A stretch of 46,587 bases of DNA from Verrucomicrobiia bacterium (GCA_035765895.1 DASTWL010000056.1:1-46587), one strand, 5' to 3'; counted from the stretch's first letter, positions 9,290 through 19,284 are shown. Notes: generated from the letters alone by a model not told the origin. Made by a program: numbers and translations.

Positions 9290-9754
9290 ATGATGTCTTA
9301 ATGTGCGCAAAATCAATCTGAGGCAGGGTCGCCAAACGGCGGCGACCGGACGGCGCCGCGCGCCGCTCCTACCGAAAACAGGCGGGAAGCTTGGGCAAAA
9401 GCCCGCCGTAAAAGCGAGTTGGAAGTTTTGGTGCAAAGGCTGCCCGGCGCGAGCGGCTCTGTTTGCATTTGGCGCGGGGCGGTCGTCGTTGAGGGGCCGT
9501 TCGGGTGGTCATTGTCACTGATAGTCTGTGGCCAAATGGGCGCGCGTGGGGTTTGTAGTAGAACGCATGCTGAAGTGCCACGGTCCGAACGACAAACAGG
9601 CTGGCCGAAAGGCGGGTTTCCGTCGAATCTGTGGGCGCGAAGCCCGGCGAAAGCAACCTCAAGTTGTGCCGGCATTGTACCGGGGTGCGGTTTGCCGGAT
9701 TGCGCCGCGCGGACGGGCTTCGGGAAATCGTCCGGGTCTGCCATGGAAAGGAAA
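9290..9754. other. Long leader/intergenic region before the histidine kinase gene
   Basis: No gene is supported. There are two hairpins: GGTCGCC (9327-9333) with GGCGACC (9341-9347), and GGCGGG (9381-9386) with CCCGCC (9402-9407) closed further by GCTT/AAGC. Directly after the second lies copy 2 of the 17-base repeat (9411-9427). The kinase reading frame is open through 9419-9754 but that part reads as Arg/Gly/Ala-rich low-complexity sequence with no domain. A cis-acting RNA leader is possible but I recognise no known class. Confidence 0.4.
9411..9427 (+). repeat. Direct repeat copy 2, 17 bases
   Basis: AAAGCGAGTTGGAAGTT, identical to 8476-8492 and in the same orientation. Confidence 0.8.
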
Positions 9755-12136
9755 ATGACAACGCTGCCGCAGTCGCCAATCGCATCACGGCCACAACAGG
9801 TCGCCCGCCTTGCCTGCGGGAGTGTGCTGGTCATCAGCCTGCTGGTGCTGGCGGCCTGGGGGTTCGACGTGCCCGTCATGCAACGGCTGGTGCCGGGCTG
9901 GCCAAAGACCTCGCCGCTTTCGGCGCTGAATTTCTTCCTCGCGGCCGCGGGTCTGGCGGCGTTGCTTTACGCGCGGCGTGGGGAACGGCCGGCGCTGGTG
10001 GCGCGGCGAACGGTCGGGCTTTGCGCCCTGCTGGTGGGGCTGACGAGCCTGGCGAAACTGAGCGCCATTTTGGGGGGCTGGCCGCTGCAAATGGACCTGC
10101 TCCTTTTTCACGAGCATCTGGCGGCGGGCGAACTGCCGGTGCGCATGGCGCCGGTGACGGCGTTGACCTTTCTGCTCTGGAGCGCGGCCCTGGTCCTGGC
10201 GCGCTACCAGCGGGCGGGGGACTGGTTTCAGGCGATGGTGTTGCTGACGGGGTTCATCGGCTGGCTGGGCCTCGCGCGATTTCTCTACGGCGGCGCGCCG
10301 TTGCTGCCCGATGCCCAGATGTCGGCGATTGGGGCCGTGTGTTTCGTGTTGCTGAGCGTGGGCCTGCTCTGTGCGCGGACGGAGGATGGGCTGATGGCGT
10401 TGCTGGTCAGCGCGGGGGCCGGGGGGGAAGTGGTCCGGCGACAGTTGCTGCCGGCGCTGGTGCTGCCAGTGTTGGTGGGCTGGCTGCGGTTGAAGGGGCA
10501 ACAGGCCGGCTGGTATGGCACCGAAGCGGGGCTGACGTTGTTTGTTTCGGCCAACGTGCTCATCTTCGGAGTGTTGCTCTGGAGCAACGCGGCCCTGCTG
10601 CATCGCGCCGACGTGGAGCGCCAGCGCTCTGAAGGGCAGTTGAGCGCGTCGCTCAAGGAAATCTCCGACCTGAAGGCCGCCCTCGACGAGCACGCCATTG
10701 TAGCCATCACGGATTCCCAGGGCAAAATCACCTACGTGAACGACAAGTTCTGCGCGATCTCCAAATATTCCCGCGCGGAACTGCTGGGGCAGGACCACCG
10801 GCTCATCAACTCGGGCCATCATTCCAAGGCATTCATCCGCGATCTGTGGACGACCATTGCCCGCGGCCGGGTGTGGAAGGGGGAAATCAAAAACCGCGCG
10901 AAAGACGGTTCACTTTACTGGGTGGACACGACCATCGTGCCGTTCCTCGACGCGGCGGGCAAACCGCGGCAATACGTGGCGATCCGCGCCGACATCACCG
11001 AACGCAAGGCCGCCGAGATGGCGCAATTGCAGCTCGTGGCCATCGTGAATTCTTCAGACGACGCCATCATCGGCAAGACGTTGGACGGGATCATCACGAG
11101 CTGGAATTCCGGTGCGGAAAACATCTTTGGCTACACCGCCGTGGAAATGCTGGGCCAGACTGTCCTGAAGCTGATCCCGCCGGAGCGCCAGACGGAGGAG
11201 ACGGACATTCTTGCCCGCATCGGGCGCGGCGAGCGGTTGGCGCAGTTTGAAACCGTCCGGGTGCGGAAGGATGGCAGCCGGGTGGATGTTTCGCTGACCA
11301 TTTCGCCGATTCTCGACGGGCGTGGCCGGATCATTGGCGCGTCGAAGATTGCGCGGGACATTACTGAACGGAAGCGCGCCCGGGAGCAGATTCAGCGGCT
11401 CAACGCCGATCTCGAACGACGGGTTGCCGAGCGAACGGCGGAACTGGAGACGGCCAACAAGGAACTGGAGGCGTTCAGTTACTCGGTCTCGCACGATCTG
11501 CGCGCGCCGTTGCGGGCCGTGAGCGGCTTTGCGGGCATCGTAATTGAGGATTTTGGAGGGCAGTTGCCGGCCGAGGGGCAGCGTTATCTCGAACGCATCC
11601 GCAGCGGCGGGCAACGCATGGGCGAACTCATCGATGACTTGCTGGCGTTCTCCCGGTTGAGCCGGCAGCCCCTCAACCGGCAGCTCGTGGACACGCGCCG
11701 GGTCGTGCAGGCGGCGCTCGATGAGACGCGCGCCCAGCGCGAAGGCCGGGACCTCGACTTGAACGTGGGCGAGCTTCCCGCGTGCCACGGCGATCCCGCC
11801 CTGCTGAAGCAGGTCTGGGTCAACCTCGTGTCCAACGCCGTCAAATACACGCGCGGCAAAACCCCCGCGGTGGTCGAGATCGGCAGCGCCCGGGAAAACG
11901 ACGAAACCGTTTATTTTATCCGTGACAACGGGACGGGCTTTGACATGCAGTATGCGGGCAAGCTGTTCGGGGTGTTTCAGCGGCTGCATCGCGATGATGA
12001 ATTTGAAGGCACGGGCGTGGGTCTGGCCATCGTGCAGCGGATCGTCCACCGCCACGGCGGCCGGGTGTGGGCCGAGGCTGCGATCGGACGCGGAGCCACC
12101 TTTTATTTGACCCTCAAGGGAGAGGACCATTCATGA
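9755..12136 (+). CDS. Membrane-bound PAS-PAS sensor histidine kinase
   Basis: 793 aa from ATG 9755, which has AAAGGA just upstream; the ATG at 9743 is an alternative. Residues 15-280 hold about seven hydrophobic helices with no recognised sensor domain. A short coiled coil (285-312) leads to PAS 1 (about 310-420, ending [12 protein letters not shown]) and PAS 2 (about 428-543, ending [11 protein letters not shown]). A second coiled coil leads to the HisKA box [13 protein letters not shown] with the phospho-accepting His at about 580, then ATPase motifs NLVSNAVKY (N box), DNGTGFD (G1), [19 protein letters not shown] (F/G2). The arrangement matches bacteriophytochrome-like kinases but without a phytochrome domain. 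It overlaps the next gene by four bases (ATGA), so the pair is translationally coupled. Confidence 0.92.
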   Translation: MTTLPQSPIASRPQQVARLACGSVLVISLLVLAAWGFDVPVMQRLVPGWPKTSPLSALNFFLAAAGLAALLYARRGERPALVARRTVGLCALLVGLTSLAKLSAILGGWPLQMDLLLFHEHLAAGELPVRMAPVTALTFLLWSAALVLARYQRAGDWFQAMVLLTGFIGWLGLARFLYGGAPLLPDAQMSAIGAVCFVLLSVGLLCARTEDGLMALLVSAGAGGEVVRRQLLPALVLPVLVGWLRLKGQQAGWYGTEAGLTLFVSANVLIFGVLLWSNAALLHRADVERQRSEGQLSASLKEISDLKAALDEHAIVAITDSQGKITYVNDKFCAISKYSRAELLGQDHRLINSGHHSKAFIRDLWTTIARGRVWKGEIKNRAKDGSLYWVDTTIVPFLDAAGKPRQYVAIRADITERKAAEMAQLQLVAIVNSSDDAIIGKTLDGIITSWNSGAENIFGYTAVEMLGQTVLKLIPPERQTEETDILARIGRGERLAQFETVRVRKDGSRVDVSLTISPILDGRGRIIGASKIARDITERKRAREQIQRLNADLERRVAERTAELETANKELEAFSYSVSHDLRAPLRAVSGFAGIVIEDFGGQLPAEGQRYLERIRSGGQRMGELIDDLLAFSRLSRQPLNRQLVDTRRVVQAALDETRAQREGRDLDLNVGELPACHGDPALLKQVWVNLVSNAVKYTRGKTPAVVEIGSARENDETVYFIRDNGTGFDMQYAGKLFGVFQRLHRDDEFEGTGVGLAIVQRIVHRHGGRVWAEAAIGRGATFYLTLKGEDHS

Positions 12137-12585
12137 GTGAACTGAGCGAAATCGAAATCCTGCTGGTGGAGGACAACCCCGACGATCTGGAGATGACCTT
12201 GCGCGCGTTGCGCCGTGTCAACCTCGCCAATTCCATCCAGGTGGCGCGGGACGGCGCCGAGGCGCTGGAGTTCATCTTCTGTGAGGGCAGCCACGCCGGT
12301 CGAAAAATCGAGCAGCGGCCGAAAGTGATTCTGCTCGACCTGAAACTGCCGAAAGTGGACGGCCTGGAGGTGCTCAAGCGAGTGAAGTCCGATCCCCGCA
12401 CCAAGACCATCCCGGTGGTCATCCTGACCTCGTCCAAGGAGCAGCGCGACATCGTGGAGAGCTACCATCTGGGCGTGAACAGCTACATCGTGAAGCCGGT
12501 GAACTTCGAGGGCTTCGCCAACGCGGTGAAGGATCTGGGCATGTATTGGCTGATCCTCAACCAGCCGCCCCGCACCCACGGCTGA
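12133..12585 (+). CDS. Single-domain response regulator (Rcp1-like)
   Basis: 150 aa, only a receiver domain. The acidic pair is in LLVEDNPDD, the phospho-accepting Asp is residue 69 in [13 protein letters not shown], the conserved Thr/Ser is in [10 protein letters not shown], and the Lys is in YIVKPVNF. The short insertion after the first helices ([16 protein letters not shown]) and the FANAV-DLG-YW ending are typical of regulators paired with phytochrome-like kinases. There is no output domain, so it probably passes phosphate on or acts by protein contact. ATG 12133 overlaps the kinase stop codon; the two almost certainly form one signalling pair. Confidence 0.93.
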   Translation: MSELSEIEILLVEDNPDDLEMTLRALRRVNLANSIQVARDGAEALEFIFCEGSHAGRKIEQRPKVILLDLKLPKVDGLEVLKRVKSDPRTKTIPVVILTSSKEQRDIVESYHLGVNSYIVKPVNFEGFANAVKDLGMYWLILNQPPRTHG

Positions 12586-12708
12586 TGCCGGGAGGGTTCG
12601 TTCCGAAGGCCGGTTCAAGGGGGCGGTTTCAGGGGAACCGCGCCGCCGTGCTGCGGGCGCGTCCAACTTCAACTTTACAGCCACGCCGCGAATTGCTTCG
12701 CTTCGCGC

Positions 12709-14349
12709 ATGGCGCTGAGTCCTCTCGCTGGCAACCCCGCTCCCGCTTCGCTGCTCATTGATGTCGCGAAGCTCGAACGCGATTACTACACGCAACAGCC
12801 CGACGTGGCCGACGCGAACCAGCGCGTCAGTTTCGGCACGAGCGGGCATCGCGGCACGCCGCGGAACGGCACGTTCACCGAGGCGCACATTCTCGCCACC
12901 ACGCAGGCCATCTGCGAATACCGCGCCGGTCAGGGCATTCGCGGGCCGCTGTTCATGGGCATGGATTCGCACGCCATTTCCGCCGCGGCCCAGCGCACCG
13001 CGCTCGAAGTGCTCGCCGCCAACGGCGTGGAAACGTTCATTCAACGCGCCGGCGGCTTCACGCCCACGCCGTCCATCTCCCATGCGATTCTAAGCTGCAA
13101 CCGCGGACGCAAGGACGGTCTCGCCGACGGCATCGTCATCACGCCCTCGCACAATCCGCCCGAGGATGGTGGCTTCAAATATAACCCCCCCAATGGCGGT
13201 CCGGCCGACACCGACATCACGGGCTGGGTGCAAAATCGCGCCAATGAAATCCTGGGCGGCGGCAACAAGGCGGTGAAACGCCTCACCTACGAGGCCGCGC
13301 TCAAGGCAAGCAACACGCACCCGCACGATTTCATCACACCCTATGTTGAAACACTGGGCGAAGTCATCGACCTGGCGGCGATCAAATCCGCGGGCGTGCG
13401 GCTCGGCGTGGATCCGCTGGGCGGCGCGTCCCTGCCTTATTGGGAGCCGATCCGGCAGCGCTACGGCCTCGACCTGACCGTGGTGAATGCGCAGGTGGAC
13501 CCGCGCTTCGGCTTCATGACCGTGGATCACGACGGCAAAATCCGCATGGACTGTTCGAGCCCCTACGCCATGGCGGGGCTCGTCGGGTTGAAGGACAAAT
13601 TCACCGTCGCGTTTGGCAACGATCCGGACGCGGACCGGCATGGCATCGTCACGCCGTCGGCCGGGCTGTTGAATCCGAATCACTACCTTGCGGTGGCCAT
13701 TCGTTATTTGCTCACGCACCGGCCAAACTGGAAGACGAGTTCAGCCGTCGGCAAAACGCTCGTGAGCAGCAGCATCATTGACCGCGTCGTGGCGGACCTG
13801 GGCCGCAACCTCACGGAAGTGCCGGTGGGCTTCAAATGGTTCACGCCCGGGTTGTTTGACGGCTCGGTCTGTTTCGGCGGCGAAGAGAGCGCGGGCGCGA
13901 GCTTCCTGCGGCGCGATGGCCGCGTCTGGAGCACCGACAAGGACGGGCTGATTCTCGGCCTGCTGGCCGCGGAAATCTGCGCGACGACGGGCAAGGATCC
14001 CGGGCAGCATTACGCCGAGATCACCGCGCAGTTTGGTGCGCCGAGCTACCAGCGCATCGATGCGCCCGCGACGCCGGAGCAGAAGCAGGCGTTCAAGAAA
14101 CTGACGCCGGACGCGGTCCGGGCCGGCACGCTCGCGGGCGACGCCATCACCGCAAAACTGACACGCGCACCGGGCAACAACGCGGACATCGGCGGGCTGA
14201 AGGTCTGCACGGCGAACGGCTGGTTTGCGGCGCGTCCGTCCGGCACGGAGAACATCTACAAGGTCTATGCCGAGAGCTTCAAGGGCACGGCGCACCTCGA
14301 CCGCATCATTGCCGAGGCGCAGGAAATTGTGACGGCGGCATTGAAGTAA
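12709..14349 (+). CDS. pgm: Phosphoglucomutase (alpha-D-glucose phosphate-specific)
   Basis: 546 aa, normal length for the E. coli Pgm type. It interconverts glucose 1-phosphate and glucose 6-phosphate, linking glycogen/trehalose and cell-surface sugar synthesis to glycolysis. Visible motifs: [12 protein letters not shown] near residue 42; the phosphoserine loop [16 protein letters not shown]; the metal loop [12 protein letters not shown]; the sugar-binding loop [17 protein letters not shown]; and the phosphate-binding loop [16 protein letters not shown]. The start at ATG 12709 gives the expected N-terminus ([19 protein letters not shown]). It lies 123 bases after the response regulator, with a GC-rich gap in which I see no clear promoter. 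Confidence 0.95.
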   Translation: MALSPLAGNPAPASLLIDVAKLERDYYTQQPDVADANQRVSFGTSGHRGTPRNGTFTEAHILATTQAICEYRAGQGIRGPLFMGMDSHAISAAAQRTALEVLAANGVETFIQRAGGFTPTPSISHAILSCNRGRKDGLADGIVITPSHNPPEDGGFKYNPPNGGPADTDITGWVQNRANEILGGGNKAVKRLTYEAALKASNTHPHDFITPYVETLGEVIDLAAIKSAGVRLGVDPLGGASLPYWEPIRQRYGLDLTVVNAQVDPRFGFMTVDHDGKIRMDCSSPYAMAGLVGLKDKFTVAFGNDPDADRHGIVTPSAGLLNPNHYLAVAIRYLLTHRPNWKTSSAVGKTLVSSSIIDRVVADLGRNLTEVPVGFKWFTPGLFDGSVCFGGEESAGASFLRRDGRVWSTDKDGLILGLLAAEICATTGKDPGQHYAEITAQFGAPSYQRIDAPATPEQKQAFKKLTPDAVRAGTLAGDAITAKLTRAPGNNADIGGLKVCTANGWFAARPSGTENIYKVYAESFKGTAHLDRIIAEAQEIVTAALK

Positions 14350-14363
14350 GGTTTGCCCGTCGG

Positions 14364-16349
14364 TCAGAAGGGCAGGTGTGCGCGGATTTGCGGCCAGAAG
14401 ACATTCCACATGGCCGGGCCGTTCTGCCAGAAAATCAAGGCCACGCCCATCAACGAACCGCCGGCAATGATGCCGGAGGCCACGGGAAAGGTGAATTCCT
14501 TGGCGATGGCGGGCCGTTTCCTTTCCAACCACCAGCCCAGGACGGCGCCGATGAAGAAGAGCAGGCTGTAATACCAGTCGAAGACCCAGGACAAACCGAA
14601 CGCCGCCGCCGACGGCAGGTATTTGGCCTGTTTGGGGAACATCAGCGGCAACACGGAAAAAATCACCCCGACCGCGCCACCGATGACGATGGACCAAACT
14701 TTGACGGGTTCCAGTGCTTCCAAACCTTTGCTGAGGGCTTTGGCCACGGCGGCCCACGTTTGGGCGGCAGGCGCGGGGAACTGTTCCGTGCCGAGCACGC
14801 CGGCATTTGGCACCAGCACCGAGAAGGCAAACACCGTTACGACTGTGCCGATGAAAATGCCGGCGAATTGAGCGAGGAATTGTTTGCGTGGATGCGCGCC
14901 GAGCAGATAGCCGCTCTTCAAATCAGTTAGCAAGTCCGCCGACGAGGCCGCTGCGGCCGCCGTGATGTTGGCGGCCATGAGGTTCACGTTCACATTGCCG
15001 GGGTTGATGGCGCCGAAGGTGAGTTGCGTGACCTTGCCCATCGCCCCGATGGGGGTGGTATCCGTTTCGCCGGTGATGCGGCAGGCCACGAGGGCCAGAA
15101 AGAACGAAAGCACGACGGCCAGCACGCTCTGCCACCACGGCATGCCGAATGAAACGTGTGCGAGCCAGGTCAGGGCAATGAGCGAAATGAGTTGCGCCAT
15201 GACAAACCACGACATGGGCGTTTCGATGTCGTCCACGGATGAGGCGGCGGCCTGGTTCCGGCCGAAGATCCGGCCCAGGCTCTTGAACGCACGAAGCACG
15301 CTCTTCCATTGCAGAATGAAACTCAAGATGCCGCCGGATACCATGCAGGCGGTTCCGCCCCACAGCGTCCATTGCACCAGGTTGCGGAATCCGCTGCCGG
15401 TGATGACGCCCTCGTGCTGCATGATGGGCACGAACACCGCCCAGCACAGCGTGCCGCTGATGAGCATGGTGGTGCAGACACGCATGCCGGTGATGGCCCC
15501 GGCGGCGACAAAGATGGCATCCCAGGAAAACCAGACGGTCCGGTCGCGCCACAGGGCGAAGGTTTCCTTGCCCAAAAGCAGGGTCTGCACTTTTTCAATT
15601 AGATGCGCGCTGGAAAGGTTTTCGAGCTGGGTGGAGAGGTGAAACCACTTTGTCATCAGCTTGTCGATCAGCGGCAGACCTTCGGCCCAAAATTTGTCGA
15701 GGGCGGCCACGATGCCGGCGATCCCCAGCGCCCGTGCCGCCCGCAGTCCCTTGTTGCCGTGCGCATGGAGCGCCTGCAAGGTTTCGGCCGCTGCAATGCC
15801 GCTGGGAAAGCGCAATTGCTCCACGTTGATCATCTGGCGTTTCATGGGCACCGCCATGGTGACGCCGAGAACAGCCAGGAAGAACACCCAGGCGAACGTG
15901 ATGCCCAGGGGCAGGGGATGACCGTTCAAGAGAATGTAGGCAGCAAAGGCGGAAATCAGCGTGCCGCCGGTGGAGTAGCCCGCCGAACTGGCGGTGGACT
16001 GCATGCAGTTGTTTTCAAGGACCGTCATCGGGGTGCGGGCGATGCCGATCTTTACGAGGGTTGTCCAGATCGCGTAGGAGAGAATGCAGGCGGTGATGGC
16101 GACGCCAAAACCCCAGCCCGCCTTCAGGCCGATGTAAAGATTGGTCAAGGAAAGCACGCCGCCGAGCAGTGAACCCATCAGAACGGCGCGCCAGGTGAGT
16201 TGCGCCATGGAATCGCCGCGGCCCCGGTAAACCTTTTCAAACCACTGCTGCTCGATTTCCTCCGGCGTGCCCTGGAAACCTTCGATGGGAAGGTGAAAGG
16301 ATTCCGCGGGAGCCGGCGTTCCGTGAGCTGCCTCGTTGGTGTCGCTCAT
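14364..16349 (-). CDS. OPT-family oligopeptide transporter
   Basis: 661 aa with about 15 hydrophobic helices. The N-terminus is cytoplasmic and hydrophilic (about 45 residues with EGFQGTPEEIEQQWFEKVY), followed by TWRAVLMGSLLGGVLSLTNL and YIGLKAGWGFG, the usual first helix of OPT proteins. Other family marks are NCMQSTASSAGYSTGGTL, the block FPSGIAAAETLQALHA and the block LTFGAINPGNVNVNLMAANI. OPT carriers use the proton gradient to import oligopeptides or metal-chelator complexes. It is convergent with pgm (14 bases between stops), and 67 bases downstream of the FMN reductase gene in the same direction. Substrate not predictable. Confidence 0.92.
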   Translation of the reverse strand: MSDTNEAAHGTPAPAESFHLPIEGFQGTPEEIEQQWFEKVYRGRGDSMAQLTWRAVLMGSLLGGVLSLTNLYIGLKAGWGFGVAITACILSYAIWTTLVKIGIARTPMTVLENNCMQSTASSAGYSTGGTLISAFAAYILLNGHPLPLGITFAWVFFLAVLGVTMAVPMKRQMINVEQLRFPSGIAAAETLQALHAHGNKGLRAARALGIAGIVAALDKFWAEGLPLIDKLMTKWFHLSTQLENLSSAHLIEKVQTLLLGKETFALWRDRTVWFSWDAIFVAAGAITGMRVCTTMLISGTLCWAVFVPIMQHEGVITGSGFRNLVQWTLWGGTACMVSGGILSFILQWKSVLRAFKSLGRIFGRNQAAASSVDDIETPMSWFVMAQLISLIALTWLAHVSFGMPWWQSVLAVVLSFFLALVACRITGETDTTPIGAMGKVTQLTFGAINPGNVNVNLMAANITAAAAASSADLLTDLKSGYLLGAHPRKQFLAQFAGIFIGTVVTVFAFSVLVPNAGVLGTEQFPAPAAQTWAAVAKALSKGLEALEPVKVWSIVIGGAVGVIFSVLPLMFPKQAKYLPSAAAFGLSWVFDWYYSLLFFIGAVLGWWLERKRPAIAKEFTFPVASGIIAGGSLMGVALIFWQNGPAMWNVFWPQIRAHLPF

Positions 16350-16416
16350 GGTCAGCCAGTGTCAGAATTCCGCCGCTGACCGCCAGCCTTTTCTCCCGCT
16401 TTGTGGGTGGGACGAT

Positions 16417-17016
16417 TTATTTTTTGCGCGCCCGGGCCAGAAAGCCCGGCTCGGTGCCGGCGAGGTCGGCGGCGCGCTGGCGGGCCAGCAACGCCCCGTA
16501 AACGCGCAGATCACGCGCAAACATTTCCAGCCGCTGCCGCGCGCTGTCACTCGTCACCGCGCCGTCCGTCACGTCCACCTTTTCCTGCACGGCGACCGCG
16601 TAGGGCATCGTCCACGCGTAACACTGCCGCGCCATTGTGCGCAGCTGATCGATTACCGTGAGCCCTTTCTCGTGTGAGGCGACCACGTGGCCGATGAGCT
16701 TGCCGGTGAATTCCTGCCAGAAGTGGTCGAGGAAGTTTTTCAACGTGCTGCTGACGCAGCCGTGATAATCCGGCGAGCCGAGCACAATGGTCTCGGCGCG
16801 GACCAGCCGGGCCTTGAACGCGCCGAATTCCGGATGGGCGTAGGACGTGTCCGGATTATAGGGCGGCAGCGCCTTTTCGCGGAGGTCCAGGACATCCACG
16901 GCGCAGCCGGCGTCGCGCAGCAGGGTGGCGAGGTGATGCATCGCCGCGCGTGTCACCGATTTCTCCCGCGGACTGCCGATCACGAGCAGGACGTTCAAAG
17001 GTTGGGGATGAGACAT
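16417..17016 (-). CDS. NAD(P)H-dependent FMN reductase-family protein
   Basis: 199 aa with a flavodoxin-like fold. The FMN phosphate loop reads VIGSPREKSVTRAAMHHLA at the N-terminus, and the second flavin-binding block is VLGSPDYHGCVSSTLKNFLD around residue 80-100. These match the ArsH/SsuE/WrbA-like NADPH-dependent FMN reductase family, which reduces flavin, quinones or azo compounds. The C-terminal third (DVTDGAVTSDSARQRLEMFA) is helical and variable. Cytoplasmic. It starts 34 bases beyond the PiT stop on the same strand. The physiological acceptor is unknown. Confidence 0.88.
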   Translation of the reverse strand: MSHPQPLNVLLVIGSPREKSVTRAAMHHLATLLRDAGCAVDVLDLREKALPPYNPDTSYAHPEFGAFKARLVRAETIVLGSPDYHGCVSSTLKNFLDHFWQEFTGKLIGHVVASHEKGLTVIDQLRTMARQCYAWTMPYAVAVQEKVDVTDGAVTSDSARQRLEMFARDLRVYGALLARQRAADLAGTEPGFLARARKK

Positions 17017-17050
17017 GGCGCAAACAAAAAGAGGTGAAGTTGAATTCGGC

Positions 17051-18148
17051 TCAGGGAATCCAGCCGGCGGCCTGCGCGCCGCGCACCAGGGCGTAGGCGG
17101 CCACGCCGCTGGCGGGCAGGGTCAGAATCCAGGCCCACAGGATGCGTTCGACGACGTCGAATTTGAGCGCGTTGAAGCCCTTGGCGCAGCCCACGCCCAT
17201 GATGGACGTGGTGACGGCGTGAGTGGTTGACACCGGCATGCCAAAGTGCGCGGCGACCAGCAGCACCGTGGCGCTGGTGGTTTCTGCCGCGAAGCCATGC
17301 ACCGGATACAGCCGGACCATTTTATGGCCGAGCGTCTTGATGATGCGCCAGCCGCCCACGGCCGTGCCTGCACACATCGTCAGGGCACACAAGACCACGA
17401 TCCAGCGGGCAATGGCCAGCGGCTGGCCCGCCGCCGGCGCGTCGGTGTGCAGAAAATCCCGCAACCACGGCGGCAGATGCGCGAACGCGCCGGAGGTGGT
17501 TCCCGTCAACAACGCCAGGGCGATGATGCCCATGGTTTTTTGGGCGTCGTTCATGCCGTGGCTGATGCCCATGTAGCCGGAGCTGAAGAGTTGCAGCACA
17601 TTGAACGTCTTGTTCACGCTGGCCGGGCGCCAGTTGCGCAAGAGGAAATACAACAGGCCCATAATCAGGAAACCAATGACCAGGCCGGCCACCGGCGATG
17701 TCACCATCGGCACGATGACCTTCCAGAGGATCCCCTTGCTCTTCCACCAGTGTTCGGCGCTGGGCACGGACCAGATCAACACCTTCCAGTTGCCGTGCGC
17801 GGCGGCGAGGCACGCGCCACACAAGCCGCCGACGAGCGCGTGGGACGAACTGGCCGGCATGCCGAACCACCAGGTCAGGAGATTCCAGAGGATGGCCGCG
17901 ATCAGGGCGCAGATGAGCACTTCGGACGTGGCGACCTGCGGATCGACCAGCCCGGAGGCGATGGTGGAAGCCACCGCGGTGCCGAGAAACGCGCCGAACA
18001 GGTTCGTGACGGCGGCCAGCAGGACGGCCTGGCGCGGCGTCAGCACCTTGGTGGCGACGACCGTGGCGATCGAGTTGGCCGTGTCGTGAAAGCCGTTGAT
18101 GTAGGTGAACACCAGCGCCGCCAGAATGACCGTGAAGATGAGCAGCAT
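17051..18148 (-). CDS. PiT-family inorganic phosphate transporter
   Basis: 365 aa with about ten helices. Both copies of the PiT signature are present: TYINGFHDTANSIATVVATK near residue 13 and GYMGISHGMNDAQKTMGII near the middle, plus WFGMPASSSHALVGGL and GMPVSTTHAVTTSIMGVG. These proteins bring in phosphate, or metal phosphate, with protons or sodium. ATG 18148 is chosen because it starts the first helix and lies 11 bases after the DUF47 stop; a longer frame upstream would overlap that gene. It forms a two-gene unit with the DUF47 protein, the standard PiT accessory partner. Confidence 0.93.
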   Translation of the reverse strand: MLLIFTVILAALVFTYINGFHDTANSIATVVATKVLTPRQAVLLAAVTNLFGAFLGTAVASTIASGLVDPQVATSEVLICALIAAILWNLLTWWFGMPASSSHALVGGLCGACLAAAHGNWKVLIWSVPSAEHWWKSKGILWKVIVPMVTSPVAGLVIGFLIMGLLYFLLRNWRPASVNKTFNVLQLFSSGYMGISHGMNDAQKTMGIIALALLTGTTSGAFAHLPPWLRDFLHTDAPAAGQPLAIARWIVVLCALTMCAGTAVGGWRIIKTLGHKMVRLYPVHGFAAETTSATVLLVAAHFGMPVSTTHAVTTSIMGVGCAKGFNALKFDVVERILWAWILTLPASGVAAYALVRGAQAAGWIP

Positions 18149-18159
18149 TGCGGCGGGGA

Positions 18160-18789
18160 TCAGGAGTTTTTCAGCACGATGTGCATGACGACGTTGCCGG
18201 CGTCGCGGCACCGGTCAATCATCTTTTCCATGAGCTCGTAGAGGTCGCGGATGACGATGGCGCGGAGCGCGTCGTATTTGCCGCTGTAAAGCTCGCGCAG
18301 CAGTTCGAGCATCAGCTTGTCCGCCTCGCCTTCGAGATACTGGAGTTTGTCGTTCATCTCCTTCGCCTTTTCGAGGTGGTTGATGTCGCGCAACTGTTTC
18401 ACCATGCTCAACACCACCTCGGTCGCCTTTTCCATCATTTCGCCCTGTTTGGAAAAATCCACGCCGTCCACGTGTGGGGCGGCCAGCATCCAGCGTTCGG
18501 CGAATTTTTCGGCCGTCTTCGGAATCTTGCGCAGGGCCAGGGCCAGCGCCTCGATGTCCTCGCGTTCGAGGCCCGTGACGAACGTCTTGACGAGCTGCCC
18601 GGTGATTTGCTCGGCGATTTTCTTCTCCTTGCGCCGGGCCAGGACGAGGTCGTCGAGGTTGCGCGTGTTGGCCGGGGATTTGATGAGGTCAATGACCAGG
18701 CGGGCGCTTTCGTGGGCTTCCTTGGCGGCTTCTTCCAGCAGGCCCTGGAACATGTCGCCTTTGCCGAAGAGTTGCTGAAGTGAGAACAT
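18160..18789 (-). CDS. DUF47 (PhoU-like) phosphate transport accessory protein
   Basis: 209 aa, all-helical. The pattern MFSLQQLFGKGDMFQGLLEE, LIKSPANTRNLDDL, RRKEKKIAEQITGQLV, FVTGLEREDIEALALAL and the ending ELYEL-EKMIDRCRDAGNVV matches the DUF47/PhoU-like family, with E/D-rich metal-binding repeats. Such proteins sit with PiT carriers and are thought to regulate them. ATG 18789 is preferred over an upstream ATG at 18819. The next gene, PiT, starts 11 bases after this stop. It is divergent from the yajC operon. Confidence 0.92.
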   Translation of the reverse strand: MFSLQQLFGKGDMFQGLLEEAAKEAHESARLVIDLIKSPANTRNLDDLVLARRKEKKIAEQITGQLVKTFVTGLEREDIEALALALRKIPKTAEKFAERWMLAAPHVDGVDFSKQGEMMEKATEVVLSMVKQLRDINHLEKAKEMNDKLQYLEGEADKLMLELLRELYSGKYDALRAIVIRDLYELMEKMIDRCRDAGNVVMHIVLKNS

Positions 18790-18868
18790 GGCGGCGCCAA
18801 TTCGCCAGAAAACGTCCAAAAGTCGATGCCAAAATGGGCGCGCATCGGTTTTGGCCGAGTCATAACGC

Positions 18869-18896
18869 TTGCCAAAAGGGGCTGCTTCCTTAGAGT
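18869..18896 (+). promoter_or_regulatory. Probable promoter of the yajC-secDF operon
   Basis: -35 TTGCCA (18869-18874), 16-base spacer, -10 TAGAGT (18891-18896), with ATG of yajC at 18920. The match is moderate (5/6 and 4/6) and the position is sensible. Confidence 0.45.
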
Positions 18897-18919
18897 GGGC
18901 GGCTCAAATTCGACGCAAT

Positions 18920-19261
18920 ATGTCACTGCAAACCCTGAACTTGTTCCTGGCGATGGCCCCGGCCCCGCAGGACGGCAAAGCGGCCCCGGCGTGGACCAGC
19001 TTTGTGCCGCTGGTCCTGTTGATGGTCGTCTTCTGGTTCGTCCTCATCCGGCCGCAACAGAAAAAGGCCAAGGAACACGCCCAGATGCTCACCAAAATCA
19101 AGACCGGCGACCGGGTGGTCACCAGTTCGGGCATCATCGGCACCGTGGTGAACGTCAAGGACAAGGCCATCGTGGTCCGGACGGCCGGCGACACCAAACT
19201 CGAATTCACCAAGGGGTCCATCAGTGAAATCCTGCAGGGCTCCGATGCCACCGAGTCCTGA
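18920..19261 (+). CDS. yajC: Preprotein translocase subunit YajC
   Basis: 113 aa. One membrane helix (about 26-43, SFVPLVLLMVVFWFVLIRPQ) is followed by the signature QQKKAKEHAQMLTKIKTGDR and a small beta domain VVTSSGIIGTVVNVKDKAIV. YajC is a small inner-membrane partner of SecDF, helping late steps of Sec-dependent export. ATG 18920 starts the short N-terminal region MSLQTLNLFLAMAPAPQDGK; an upstream frame start at 18869 would add residues that do not look like YajC. secDF follows 23 bases later. Confidence 0.95.
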   Translation: MSLQTLNLFLAMAPAPQDGKAAPAWTSFVPLVLLMVVFWFVLIRPQQKKAKEHAQMLTKIKTGDRVVTSSGIIGTVVNVKDKAIVVRTAGDTKLEFTKGSISEILQGSDATES

Positions 19262-19284
19262 CCCGCGCTTACGCTCTTTTCCCC

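Noticed and set aside
9528-9754. A cyclic-di-GMP riboswitch in the kinase leader
   Set aside because: A few short words resemble the aptamer, but the GCAAACC...GGGACGCAAAGCC core is absent.
11054-12130. A 358-codon frame antisense to the histidine kinase
   Set aside because: The kinase motifs on the plus strand are complete; the antisense product is low in structure and matches nothing.
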